Below are positions 52,497-61,202 of a DNA stretch of 64,000 nt, piece after piece. Source of the stretch: a bacterium (GTDB lineage: Bacteria > Myxococcota_A > Bradymonadia > UBA7976 > UBA1532); NCBI GenBank assembly GCA_030426085.1, contig JAUHYW010000004.1, positions 124,001 through 188,000 on the forward strand, given 5' to 3'. The translations under genes were made by a program, and so were the position numbers. The notes beneath the pieces are model-generated. The model was not told where the DNA came from, did not search any database, and worked only from the letters and a program-made list of their open reading frames with translations. Numbering within the stretch: the stretch's first letter is position 1; the number at the start of each line of letters is the position of its first letter.

Positions 52497-53692
52497 CGGG
52501 CGGCGTCACCCTCCACCGGCCCCCCGACGACCTCGACGAGGTCGCCCTGGGTCAGGTTCGATTGGCCCACCGTGACCACCCGATCACCGGGCTGGAGCCC
52601 TTCGGCGACCTCGACCCGCTCGCCGGAGCGGGCGCCGAGCTTGACCGTGCGCCGCTGGGCCATCGGCCCCGCCTCGCCCTCGACCACCACGAAGACCCCG
52701 TCTCCGGTCTCGTCCCGCACCACCGCGCCGAGGGGCACGACGAGCGCGTCGGGGTGGCGGGCCCGCACGACCTTCAGCCGGGCGACCATCTGGGGCTTGA
52801 GGGTGCGCTCGGTGTTGTCGAGCACCGCCTCGATCTCGAAGGTGCGGCTCTGGGGGTCGATGGCGCTGCCGACGAACGAGACCTCGGTCGCGCGGGGGGC
52901 GACCCCGTAGGCCGAGAACTGCACGTCCACCGGCGCCCCGACCTCGATGTCGGTGGCGTAGCGCTCGGGGATGCCGGCGACCGCCTTGACCCGGGCGACG
53001 TCGACCACCCGCAGCATCGGCGAGCCGGGGTTGGCCTGCCCCCCGGGCTCGACGAAGCGCTGCTCGACCCGGCCGTCGAACGGGGCGACGACCCGGGTGT
53101 ATTCGAACTGGGCCCACGCCTGGGTCCGGGCCGCCTTGGCCTGCTGGAGCTGCGCCCGGGCCTGGGCCACCTGGGCTTGCAGGTTCTCGTACTCGATGGG
53201 GCTGACGATCTGCTTCTCGAAGAGCGGCCGCTGCCGCTCGAGGGTGTCGCGGGCGAGCTTGTAGGTCGTCTCGGCCGCCGCGACCCCGGCGTTGGCCTGG
53301 GCCACCGCGGCCCGGGTCAGCGTCTGGTCGAGGGTGGCCACGATCTGGCCCTTCTCCACCCGGTCGCCCCGCTCGGCGATGCCGTGCACCGTGCCCGCGG
53401 CCCGGGCGGCGAGGGTGACGTCCTCGATGGCCGCGATCGCGGCGGTGGACTCGATCTGCTCGTCGAAGTCCCGGGGGCGCACCTCGACGACCTCGACCCG
53501 CCGGGCGATGCGCTCGGCCTTCGCCGGGCTCGCGCCCTTCTGGCCGGGCGCGCTCGGCCCGCCGGCGGGCTTCGCTGCGGTCGAGCCTTCGGTGGCCGGC
53601 GGCGTCTCGCCTTTCTCCCCGGGCGGGGTGCACCCGAGGGCGAGCGCGAGGGCGAAGCCCGCCGCGCCCAACAGGAATCGATCGCCGTTCAT
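52493..53692 (-). CDS. RND adaptor lipoprotein (membrane fusion protein)
   Basis: 399 residues. The lipobox ALGC (C21) predicts a lipid-anchored adaptor, unlike the membrane-spanning one at 36984. A Pro/Gly/Lys linker (about 22-60) leads to the usual lipoyl half, helical hairpin (AAAETTYKLARDTLERQRPL), second lipoyl half (VVAPFDGRVEQRFVEPGGQA) and beta-barrel. It connects the pump at 48612 to the channel at 53689. Both ends overlap neighbouring genes by 4 nt (ATGA). Confidence 0.91.
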   Translation of the reverse strand: MNGDRFLLGAAGFALALALGCTPPGEKGETPPATEGSTAAKPAGGPSAPGQKGASPAKAERIARRVEVVEVRPRDFDEQIESTAAIAAIEDVTLAARAAGTVHGIAERGDRVEKGQIVATLDQTLTRAAVAQANAGVAAAETTYKLARDTLERQRPLFEKQIVSPIEYENLQAQVAQARAQLQQAKAARTQAWAQFEYTRVVAPFDGRVEQRFVEPGGQANPGSPMLRVVDVARVKAVAGIPERYATDIEVGAPVDVQFSAYGVAPRATEVSFVGSAIDPQSRTFEIEAVLDNTERTLKPQMVARLKVVRARHPDALVVPLGAVVRDETGDGVFVVVEGEAGPMAQRRTVKLGARSGERVEVAEGLQPGDRVVTVGQSNLTQGDLVEVVGGPVEGDAAR

Positions 53693-55359
53693 GGCGCCTC
53701 CTTGGGGCTCATCCGCACCGCCCGCAGGTCGGCGGGCGCGGTGCCGATGGCCACTTCGTAGTCGATCCACGCCACGAGCAGGTCGTGGATCGCCTGCAGC
53801 CGGTTGAGCCGGCTCTCGTCGAGCTGCTGCGAGGCCTCGCGCAGCTCGATGGGGGACGAGACCCCCTGCTGGACCCGAGCCTCGGCGTGCTCGAAGTTCA
53901 GCTCGGCCCGCTCGACCGTGCGGGTCTGGGCGTCGAGCCGCCGCTTCGCCGAGTCCACCGCCCGCAGCACGCGGGCGAGCTCCAGCCGGACACCGGCCCG
54001 GGTCTGCTCGACCTGGACCTCGAGCTTGCGCAGCTCGGCCTCCTGCTGCGCCACCTGGGCGTTCGTCGAGAACCCGCCGAACAGGTTCCACGACAGGTTG
54101 ATCCCGGCGTTGATCGAGGGCCCCCAGTAGTCGCCGTTGAAGGGCCCGCCGTCGGAGTCGGCCGGGATGTTGGCCACCGCCCCGATGTTGGCGAATGCAC
54201 TGACGATGGGCAGATAGTCGGCCCGCGTCAAATCCACTTGCGTCGCCAGCAACTTGCGGGTCGTCTCGAGCTGCGCCAGATCGGCCCGCTGCCGCTCGGC
54301 GACGACCATCGCCTCGTCCAGCGAGGCGACCGACACCGGCTCGCCGGGCAGGCTGAGCGGCGTCGACAGCCGGGTCTCCTGCTCGGGGGGCAGCCCGATG
54401 GTCAGCTCGAGCGCGTCGATCGCGTCGGCCGCCTGAGCCTCGGCCTGCACCAGCCGGCTCTCGAGGTTGGCCACCTCGACCTCGGTCGAGAGCTGCTGGA
54501 ACGGCGGCAGCACACCCTGCTCGACCCGGCTGGTCATCTCGGCCAGCGTCTGCCGCAGCCGCTCGACGCTCTTGCGGGTCACCGTCACCTGCTGCTGGGC
54601 CAGCCGGGCCCGGTAGTAGGCCCGGGCCACGTCGCCCACCACGGTGATGCTCTGCTGGCGGATGTTCTCGAGCTGCTGGGCCTCGAACACCTCGGCGGCC
54701 TGGATCGCGGTGAAGGCCCGGCCGCTGTAGAGGACCTGGGTGATGGCGAGGGTGGCGTTGATCTGGTCGGGGATGAGGAACAGGTTGTCGTCCGACTCCC
54801 CGGTGCTGCCGGTGTCGGCGGCCTGGATCTGGTCGACCGCGTCGCACTCGGCCGGGGCCATCTCGGCGCCACACAGCGCCAGGAACTCGCCGAAGCCGAC
54901 CGCGGCCTGATCGCCCTGGGTCTGCCGCTGGCGCTCGTTGTAGGCCAGCCAGGCGTTCGCCGGCACCTGCCCCGCGGTCGCGCCGAGCAGGGTGCCCAGC
55001 CCGCCGAAGGGATCCTCCCCGCTGGGGAACGGGCTCGGGCTCTCGAAGGTGTGGGTGTAGCGGGCGCTGGCGTCGACCTTGGGGTAGACCGAGCCCCACG
55101 CCTCGTCGATCCGACCCCGGGCGATCGCCAGATCCTCCCGGGCGACCCGCACCGCGAAGCTCTTGACGAGGGCCAGCTCGATCGCCTCGCCCAGCGTCAG
55201 CGCCGCGCCGCCCGCCTCGGGCGTGGCCGGCGGCGTATCGTCGGGTGCGGCGATCGGATCGGGGGCGTCGACCGCCTGCGCTGCGGCGGGGCCGGCGGCC
55301 GGCCCGGCGAGCAGCAAGGCGAAGAAGGGCAGGGCGACGCTCGCCCGCGGTCGCTTCAT
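53689..55359 (-). CDS. TolC-like outer-membrane efflux channel
   Basis: 556 residues. A signal peptide (about 1-27, ending AAAQ) is followed by two OEP repeats with the long tunnel helices (LTLGEAIELALVKSFAVRVA, RLVQAEAQAADAIDALELTI, AQQEAELRKLEVQVEQTRAG). TolC-family trimers form the exit duct of tripartite pumps. It is the first gene of the tripartite operon. Its stop overlaps the adaptor ATG. A GTATGA -10-like box lies just upstream on its strand. It could also serve the pump at 33889, which lacks its own channel gene. Confidence 0.9.
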   Translation of the reverse strand: MKRPRASVALPFFALLLAGPAAGPAAAQAVDAPDPIAAPDDTPPATPEAGGAALTLGEAIELALVKSFAVRVAREDLAIARGRIDEAWGSVYPKVDASARYTHTFESPSPFPSGEDPFGGLGTLLGATAGQVPANAWLAYNERQRQTQGDQAAVGFGEFLALCGAEMAPAECDAVDQIQAADTGSTGESDDNLFLIPDQINATLAITQVLYSGRAFTAIQAAEVFEAQQLENIRQQSITVVGDVARAYYRARLAQQQVTVTRKSVERLRQTLAEMTSRVEQGVLPPFQQLSTEVEVANLESRLVQAEAQAADAIDALELTIGLPPEQETRLSTPLSLPGEPVSVASLDEAMVVAERQRADLAQLETTRKLLATQVDLTRADYLPIVSAFANIGAVANIPADSDGGPFNGDYWGPSINAGINLSWNLFGGFSTNAQVAQQEAELRKLEVQVEQTRAGVRLELARVLRAVDSAKRRLDAQTRTVERAELNFEHAEARVQQGVSSPIELREASQQLDESRLNRLQAIHDLLVAWIDYEVAIGTAPADLRAVRMSPKEAP

Positions 55360-55523
55360 CGGTCTTCCTCTGTGCGTACGAGCCCGTGGTGAACGGGCGC
55401 CGCATCATACTCGGGGCGTCGGGATCGCGCGAATTCACGCTCCGATCCGAAACGCAGCGGGGGGCAGGATGCCCCACGGGACACGAAGGATGCGTCCGGC
55501 CGCCCGGCGACATATTCTGTAAC

Positions 55524-57137
55524 ATGGCCGCAACCGAGGAGCCGCCCGTGTTCGAGACCGCCGATCGCCCGCAAACCGTCGACGACGCGCTGTACGAGGC
55601 GCAGGAGCCGCTGCTGCGCCACGCGCTGCTCGAGGCCCAGCAGCGCCTGCGCCAGGCCGGGCGGGCCGCGCTGCTGCTGTTCGCCGGGGTGGAGAAGGCC
55701 GGCACCGGCGACACGGTCAACCTGCTCAACGCCTGGATGGACCCCCGCTGGCTCGACACCCTGGCCTACGGCCCGCCCACCGCCGACGAGCGGGCCCGCC
55801 CCCGCTTCTGGCGCTACTGGCGCGATCTGCCGCCCCACGGCCGCATCGGGCTGCGGCTGGGCGCGTGGTACACCGGCCCGGTCTCGGCCCGGGTCGCCGG
55901 CCGCCTCGACGCCGCCGGCTTCGACCGGGCGCTGGAGCAGATCGCCGACCTCGAGGCGCTGCTCGCCGACGACGGGTTGATCATCCTCAAGTTCTGGATG
56001 CACCTCGGCCGCGAGGCCCAGCGCGCGCGGCTCGAGGCGCTGTCGGGCGATCCGCTTCACGCCTGGCGGGTGACCGAGCTGGACTGGGCGCAGTGGCGGG
56101 CCCACGGTGACCTGCTCGCCGCCGGGGAGCGCATGATCCTGCGCACGAGCACCGGCGACGCCCCGTGGCACATCGTCGAGGGCAGCGACCCCAACTATCG
56201 CGGGCTGCGGGTGGGCAACATCCTGCTCGAAGCGCTCGAGGCGCGGCTGAGCCCGCCCACCGACCCCCCGTCGCAGGCCCCCGCCCCCGAGGACGCCGTC
56301 GAGGCTGATGACCGGGCCGATGACGGGGCCGAGGCCCACCCGATCCCGATCCGCCCCCGCAGCATCCTGCGCGACGTCGAGATGGGCGACAAGCCGCCCC
56401 GCAGCCACTACGAGCGCGAGCTGGTGCGCCTCCAGGGCCGGCTGAACCTCTTGCAGCGGCGGGCGCACGCGGCGGGGGTCTCGCTGGTGGCCGCCTTCGA
56501 GGGCTGGGACGCGGCGGGCAAGGGCGGCGCCATCCGGCGGGTGACCGCGGCGCTCGACGCCCGCCGCTATCGGGTCATCCCGATCGCCGCGCCCACCGAC
56601 GAAGAGCAGGCCCGGCACTACCTGTGGCGCTTCTGGCGCCACCTGGGCCCCGCCGGCAGCGTGACCTTCTTCGACCGGAGCTGGTACGGGCGGGTGCTCG
56701 TCGAGCGGGTCGAGGGCTTCGCCACCGACGCCGAGTGGCGCCGGGCCTACGCCGAGATCAACCACTTCGAGCGCCAGCTCTGCGACAACGGCACCGTGCT
56801 GTGCAAGTTCTGGCTGCACATCACCCGCGACGAGCAGGCCGAGCGGTTCGAAGCCCGCCAGAAGACGCCCTACAAGCAGTGGAAGATCACCCCCGAGGAC
56901 TGGCGCAACCGGGCCCGGTGGGACGACTACGAGGTGGCGGTGCACGACATGATCGAGCGCACGAGCACCGCCGGCGCGCCGTGGACCATCGTGCCGGGCA
57001 ACCACAAGCGCCGGGCCCGGCTGGTGGTGCTCGAGACCCTGTGCGACCGGCTCGAGGCCGCGCTGCCGCCCGCCGAGCCGACCCCCCGCCCGGCGGACGG
57101 GGCCGACGAGCCCCCGGCGGCCGACCCCGAAGTTTGA
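55524..57137 (+). CDS. Two-domain polyphosphate kinase 2 (polyphosphate:AMP phosphotransferase type)
   Basis: 537 residues with two fused PPK2 domains (about 20-250 and 285-515). The first has a degenerate Walker A, GVEKAGTGD (55-63), with the lysine replaced by threonine. The second has an intact GWDAAGKGG (K333), Walker B FDRSWYGR and the lid EEQARHYLWRFWR. Fused class II PPK2 proteins transfer phosphate from polyphosphate to AMP. The ATG at 55524 is preceded by no ribosome site; a TATTCT box 5 bases upstream of it could produce a leaderless mRNA. Its last codon and stop overlap the -35 box of the next gene's promoter. Confidence 0.92.
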   Translation: MAATEEPPVFETADRPQTVDDALYEAQEPLLRHALLEAQQRLRQAGRAALLLFAGVEKAGTGDTVNLLNAWMDPRWLDTLAYGPPTADERARPRFWRYWRDLPPHGRIGLRLGAWYTGPVSARVAGRLDAAGFDRALEQIADLEALLADDGLIILKFWMHLGREAQRARLEALSGDPLHAWRVTELDWAQWRAHGDLLAAGERMILRTSTGDAPWHIVEGSDPNYRGLRVGNILLEALEARLSPPTDPPSQAPAPEDAVEADDRADDGAEAHPIPIRPRSILRDVEMGDKPPRSHYERELVRLQGRLNLLQRRAHAAGVSLVAAFEGWDAAGKGGAIRRVTAALDARRYRVIPIAAPTDEEQARHYLWRFWRHLGPAGSVTFFDRSWYGRVLVERVEGFATDAEWRRAYAEINHFERQLCDNGTVLCKFWLHITRDEQAERFEARQKTPYKQWKITPEDWRNRARWDDYEVAVHDMIERTSTAGAPWTIVPGNHKRRARLVVLETLCDRLEAALPPAEPTPRPADGADEPPAADPEV

Positions 57138-57162
57138 CACCCACATTGTCCTACATTATGAC
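57134..57162 (+). promoter_or_regulatory. Near-consensus sigma-70 promoter for the PilZ gene
   Basis: TTGACA (6 of 6) and TATGAC (3 of 6) are separated by 17 bases. The -35 overlaps the stop codon of the PPK2 gene. It is the best -35 box in the window and lies in a short AT-rich patch, giving a leader of about 40 bases to the ATG at 57208. Confidence 0.65.
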
Positions 57163-57207
57163 ACCTCTATCCGGCGGCGCCGCCCGCCGCAGCCGAAGGG
57201 GGTCATC

Positions 57208-57594
57208 ATGCCGCACACCGCCGAACGCCGCCGCCACCTGCGCCGCCCGTGCCGCCTGCCGGTCCGGGGGCTCGACGGCGCCGCCCGCACCACCGACGTC
57301 AGCGAGGGCGGGGCTCGGGTCCAGCGCCTCGACGACCGGCCGCTCGTGATCGGCGACCGGCTCGACCTCGAGCTGAGCCTGCCCGACGGCCCGCTGCGCA
57401 CCACCGCCGAGGTCGTCGGCCTCGACGGCACCGGCCCCACCCGGACCGGCGCCGTGCGCTTCGCCGCGCTCGCCCCGGACAACGTGCGCCGGCTGCGGGC
57501 CCTGACGCAGACCCGGGCCGCCGCCCGGGCCGCCCTGCGCCCCGGCGCCCGGCCGCTGGCCCGCATCGCCCTGATCCGCCGCCCGCTCGCCTGA
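57208..57594 (+). CDS. PilZ-domain protein
   Basis: 128 residues. The cyclic-di-GMP contact motifs are present: an Arg-rich RRRHLRR near residues 7-13 and DVSEGGARV (about 30-38, the DxSxGG motif), followed by the beta-barrel strands of the fold. It probably responds to cyclic di-GMP to control motility or surface behaviour; the target is unknown. The C-terminal 30 residues are Arg/Ala-rich. It is monocistronic, with its own strong promoter. Confidence 0.85.
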   Translation: MPHTAERRRHLRRPCRLPVRGLDGAARTTDVSEGGARVQRLDDRPLVIGDRLDLELSLPDGPLRTTAEVVGLDGTGPTRTGAVRFAALAPDNVRRLRALTQTRAAARAALRPGARPLARIALIRRPLA

Positions 57595-57708
57595 CCGCCG
57601 GCCTCGATCGACCGCCCGTCGCACTCTGCTGACGGAGGGCTGGCAGGAGGGGTCGGCTATCGTGGTGACGGACGATGGGGCCCGCGCCCCGCGGCAGGAG
57701 TCACCACC

Positions 57709-58257
57709 ATGGAGTCGTATTTCCACCGCGCCGGCCGGCGGGTGCCGGTGCTCGTCTCGGCCTGCGCCTTCGTCGTGCCCCGCGCGCCCGACGCGCTCGA
57801 TCCGCCGCCCCGGTGGCGGGTCGTCGACCTCGCTCGGCGCCATACGCTGCTGGTCAGCCGGGCCCTCGTCGAGCGGACGGGGGTCGCCGATCGGGGCGCG
57901 ATCCTGCGCTCGATCCGGGCTCAGGCCCGCGAGCCGGACCCCGGCGATCACCCCGTCGAGCGGCCCGCGGTCGACGCGGCCCCGGTCCTGATCCGCGGAT
58001 CGCTGCTGCTGTGCCCCACCGGCGCGGTCGTCGCGCAGTTCCCCGAGGGGGTGTCGGCGGACGGCGCGGCCCACACCCTGCGTCCGATGGGCTGGGCCAT
58101 CGAGCGGCCGATCCGGTTCCTCGATCGGGGCTTCGTGCTGCGGGCGACCCCCCGCGATCCGCTCGACCCGCTGAGCGTGGCCAACCGGCTCGTCGAGGCG
58201 CACCGGTGCCGCTTCGCGCACCCGGTCATGCTGGAAGAGGCGGTGGGCGCGGCCTGA
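57709..58257 (+). CDS. Orphan protein resembling the propeptide region of S8 (subtilisin-like) proteases
   Basis: 182 residues, no signal peptide. The second half (about 95-180) has the strand-helix-strand pattern seen before subtilisin-like catalytic domains in myxobacterial S8 proteases (GFVLRATPRDPLDPLSVANR, then CRFAHPVMLEE). The catalytic domain is absent and the reading frame ends cleanly at 58257, with no downstream remnant. It may be a stand-alone inhibitor-like protein or an unrelated family of similar fold. AGGAG precedes the ATG, and TATCGT lies at 57658. Confidence 0.55.
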   Translation: MESYFHRAGRRVPVLVSACAFVVPRAPDALDPPPRWRVVDLARRHTLLVSRALVERTGVADRGAILRSIRAQAREPDPGDHPVERPAVDAAPVLIRGSLLLCPTGAVVAQFPEGVSADGAAHTLRPMGWAIERPIRFLDRGFVLRATPRDPLDPLSVANRLVEAHRCRFAHPVMLEEAVGAA

Positions 58258-58266
58258 GCCGCGCGG

Positions 58267-58282
58267 GGCGCCGGGCGGCGCC
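58267..58282. terminator. Possible hairpin between convergent genes
   Basis: GGCGCC, GGGC, GGCGCC gives a 6-bp stem with a 4-base loop between the convergent stops at 58257 and 58291. No T-tract follows on either strand, so function as a terminator is uncertain. Confidence 0.25.
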
Positions 58283-58290
58283 GGGCGGGT

Positions 58291-59505
58291 TCAGTCGACC
58301 GGCAGGCCGGCCTCCTGCAGGAAGTCGACGAGGGACTCCGGCTGCCCCGAGCGGTCGGAGTAGCTGTAGGTGACCTCGCCCGTCTCGCCGGTCAGCAGCG
58401 CGTTCCACGGCAGCCCGAAGGCCCCGTTGGCGTCGGTGTAGACGTTGAGGTGGCCGAACATCGTGCCGAAGGACGCGAAGCCGTCGTGGTCGATGTAGAA
58501 CAGGCTGGCGTCGTCGAGGCCGTAGTGGCTGGCGTAGCGCCGGCAGTAGCGCAGGTCGGGCTCGCCGTAGGCCCCGTTCTCGCCGAGCACCACGATCAGC
58601 CGGGCCTGCTCGTGGGGCACCTCGGCCATCAGGTCGAAGACCCCCGGCAGGTAGGCCCGGCAGGCGGTGCACCAGCCGGCGCTGCCCACGATCCACAAGA
58701 GCGGGGTCGAGGCGGTCATCTCGTGGGCCGAGACGAACTCCTCGGTCTCGCAGTTCTGGAGCTGGAAGTCGTGCACCGTCTCGCCGACCACCGCCGGGCG
58801 GGGGCGGACGGTCTGCTCGATGCGCACCTCGGCCGCGCACAGGCCGACCCCGCCCTCCACCTGCGTGACGTCCACCCGGTCGCCGAAGCCCGTCGGCGTG
58901 ATCTCGACCTGCTCGAAGGTGACCCCCCGCAGCTCGGCGACGAAGGTCTCGCCGATCGCGCCGACCTCCAGGATCTCCAGCGTGCCCCCCGTGGGCAGCA
59001 GCGTGCCGATGCGGTCGCCGGACTGGAGGTTCAGCCCCTCGATCGCGAAGAGGCACGCCTCGCAGGTGTTGAGGTCGAACTCGGCGAGGTCGTAGACCCC
59101 GGGGGTCGGCACGCCCCGGTCGCGGGGGAACTCGAGGATGAGGGCCCGGGTGGGCGAGTCGAGGCTGGAGAACGACAGGTAGCGCACCGCGTCGTCCTCT
59201 TCCCGCAGCCGCTCGTAGGCCGGCGCGGTGAAGTGGTTCTCCACCGCGCAGTCCCGGGCCGGCTCTTCGGGCTCCTCCGGCTCTTCGGGCTCCTCCGGCT
59301 CTTCGGGCTCCTCCGGCTGCTCGGGCTCCTCCGGCTCTTCGGGCGCCTCCGGCTCCTCCGGCTGCTCGGCCGGAGGCTCGATCACCACCGGCACGATGAT
59401 CGGATCGGCGCCCTCGTCCTCGGGGGTGCAGGCGGGGGCGAAGAGGGCGAGCGCCAGGGCGGCGAGCGCCAGGGTGGACGTCTGTCCGGCGGGACGGTGC
59501 GTCAT
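58291..59505 (-). CDS. Thioredoxin-fold lipoprotein with Glu/Pro repeat linker
   Basis: 404 residues. The signal ends at APAC (C26), a weak lipobox. A linker of repeated Glu-Glu-Pro units (about 44-82) is followed by a beta-rich middle domain and a C-terminal TlpA/AhpC-like thioredoxin fold (about 250-400) with the active-site pair GWCTAC (C279 and C282). It probably reduces disulphides or handles peroxide or thiol stress at the cell surface. The start at 59505 has GAGGA 7 bases upstream. Confidence 0.75.
   Translation of the reverse strand: MTHRPAGQTSTLALAALALALFAPACTPEDEGADPIIVPVVIEPPAEQPEEPEAPEEPEEPEQPEEPEEPEEPEEPEEPEEPARDCAVENHFTAPAYERLREEDDAVRYLSFSSLDSPTRALILEFPRDRGVPTPGVYDLAEFDLNTCEACLFAIEGLNLQSGDRIGTLLPTGGTLEILEVGAIGETFVAELRGVTFEQVEITPTGFGDRVDVTQVEGGVGLCAAEVRIEQTVRPRPAVVGETVHDFQLQNCETEEFVSAHEMTASTPLLWIVGSAGWCTACRAYLPGVFDLMAEVPHEQARLIVVLGENGAYGEPDLRYCRRYASHYGLDDASLFYIDHDGFASFGTMFGHLNVYTDANGAFGLPWNALLTGETGEVTYSYSDRSGQPESLVDFLQEAGLPVD
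59261..59369 (-). repeat. Glu/Pro-coding tandem repeats
   Basis: Alternating 9-base units (CTCTTCGGG and CTCCTCCGG on the plus strand) encode Glu-Glu-Pro runs in the lipoprotein linker, about a dozen units with small substitutions. Confidence 0.75.
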
Positions 59506-59719
59506 GGAGGTGTCCTCGATCGGCGGGTCGGGGCGCAGATTAGAGCATGCACCGGCGAGGTACGTCGAGCCGCGGCGGGTGTGTCGAAAAAAATCGCCCA
59601 CAGCGATAGATTATCCTGAATATAGCCCGGACGGCGCTGTCGGGCGGCCGCTCCCGGCGACTTCTCCCCAATGGATGCGCTCCGAGGACGAGCGCAGCGA
59701 CGACAGGAAGGACCCCCAG

Positions 59720-60271
59720 ATGAAGACTCTCCACGCGTTGATCGGCGCCTCGCTCGGCGCCCTGCTCTGCTTCGGCTGCGGCGGCGACCAGGTCAAGAGC
59801 GGCGGCAACGTGCCCGACGACGTGCCCAAGTGGGCCATGACCCCGCCCGACGCCTGCGGCGTCGGCATCGCCAAGCACCGGGGCAACCTCGGCATGGCCA
59901 AGACCACCGCCGAAGCCCGCGGCCGCGACGCGCTCGCCCGGGAGCTCGCCACCAAGGTCGAGGGCATGATCAAGGACTACCAGCAGTCCGGCGAGACCGA
60001 CGGCAAGGACTTCACCGAAGAGCTCACCACCCAGGTCAGCCGCCAGATCGTCGATCAGACGCTCGTCGGCACCCGCACCCGCATCGCCCACGTCGGCTCC
60101 AGCGAGCCCAAGCAGTACTACGCGCTCGTCTGCCTCGATCCGGAGTCCTTCGCCGGGGCGTTCGACCGGATGAACGAGCTGAGCAAGAAGCAGCGGGCGG
60201 CGCTCAAGGCCCGGGCCGACGCCGAGTTCAAGGACCTCGACATGCAGCTCGACCGGCTGCAGAACCAGTAG
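59720..60271 (+). CDS. LPP20-family lipoprotein
   Basis: 183 residues. The lipobox is CFGC (C20). The mature part fits the LPP20 fold: GVGIAKHRGNLGMAKTTAEA, then ARELATKVEGMIKDYQ, and ending YYALVCLDPESF. The family is widespread in outer membranes and its biochemical role is not settled. AGGAAGGA precedes the ATG. It heads an operon of four exported proteins. The 214-base gap upstream is AT-richer than average and holds AATATA, with TATATT on the opposite strand, so both divergent genes may have promoters there. Confidence 0.8.
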   Translation: MKTLHALIGASLGALLCFGCGGDQVKSGGNVPDDVPKWAMTPPDACGVGIAKHRGNLGMAKTTAEARGRDALARELATKVEGMIKDYQQSGETDGKDFTEELTTQVSRQIVDQTLVGTRTRIAHVGSSEPKQYYALVCLDPESFAGAFDRMNELSKKQRAALKARADAEFKDLDMQLDRLQNQ

Positions 60272-60281
60272 CCCCCGCCCG

Positions 60282-61202
60282 ATGCCCCGCCTCGCCCTCG
60301 CACCGCTCGCCGCGGCGCTCACCCTCGCGGCGTGCGGCGGGGCGCCGGCCCTCGCGCCGGACGATGTCTCCCCGACGCCGGCCCCCGCGGCCTCGAGCCT
60401 CGCAGCTCCGACGAGCGGGCTGCCGGTCGAGGCGCTCGGCATCCCCCCGCCATCAACCGCGCTGCGGCGCCTCGCCGGTCGGCGCGATCCGCTGCGGCCC
60501 ATCGACGACCCCGACGACCCCCGCCTGTACGAAGTGCTCGTCTCGCTGAGCGGCCCCCGGGCCTTCCTGCTCGCGGCCGACGCCCGCCCGGCGCACGACC
60601 CTCGCCGCCTCGATCGGCCGGACAGCGGCCCCGCGCCGGCCTGTCCGTCCGACCTGTGCGGGCGGGGCAGCCTGCCGGTCGGCGCGCCGGCCGAGGCGGC
60701 GCTGCTGCTCGCGATCGCCGATCTGCACTGGCGGGGGCCGGGGGTCAACCGGGGCATGGTGCGCACCGCCGCCGACGGCGGGGCGGCCGACACCGTGGGC
60801 AGCACCCGCCAGATCATCCGCTTCTCCGCCGGGCCCGACGTGCGGTGCGCCGCCCAGCAGAAGATCTACAGCGCCGAGGGGGCGCCGACGGCCGACGCGG
60901 CCGATCCGGTCGTCGCCGCCCATCAGAAGGCGGTGGGCATCGACCCCGGGCGGCTGCCGGTGGCCGGATCGCAGGCCGGCGGGGGCCAGCTCCTGCTGCG
61001 CCAGCGCGCGGCGCCCGAGGGCTATGTGCTCGAGCTGCACGTCGCGTTCGACCACGGGCGGCTGCGGGAGGCCGAGGTGCTCGACGCGGTGATCGTCTGC
61101 CGCAGCCCGCGCCCGATCGACCCCGCCGCGCTGCCAGGGCACGCCCACCGCCTCGCCCGCGACCCGGCCGGCCACTGGGCCGCCGTCGCGTTCCCCCGGT
61201 GA
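60282..61202 (+). CDS. Lipoprotein of unknown function
   Basis: 306 residues, lipobox LAAC (C18), then a Pro/Ala linker (about 20-50). The remaining sequence is mixed alpha/beta with two cysteines in CPSDLC (about 124-129) and others that may form disulphides. No family is recognised. It follows the LPP20 gene by 10 bases and its stop overlaps the next GTG (GTGA), so it is part of the same operon and probably of the same envelope complex. Confidence 0.66.
   Translation: MPRLALAPLAAALTLAACGGAPALAPDDVSPTPAPAASSLAAPTSGLPVEALGIPPPSTALRRLAGRRDPLRPIDDPDDPRLYEVLVSLSGPRAFLLAADARPAHDPRRLDRPDSGPAPACPSDLCGRGSLPVGAPAEAALLLAIADLHWRGPGVNRGMVRTAADGGAADTVGSTRQIIRFSAGPDVRCAAQQKIYSAEGAPTADAADPVVAAHQKAVGIDPGRLPVAGSQAGGGQLLLRQRAAPEGYVLELHVAFDHGRLREAEVLDAVIVCRSPRPIDPAALPGHAHRLARDPAGHWAAVAFPR

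Noticed and set aside
50547-52910. Long plus-strand frame opposite the large RND gene
   Set aside because: Same reason: low-complexity Asp/His/Gln translation antisense to a clear transporter gene.
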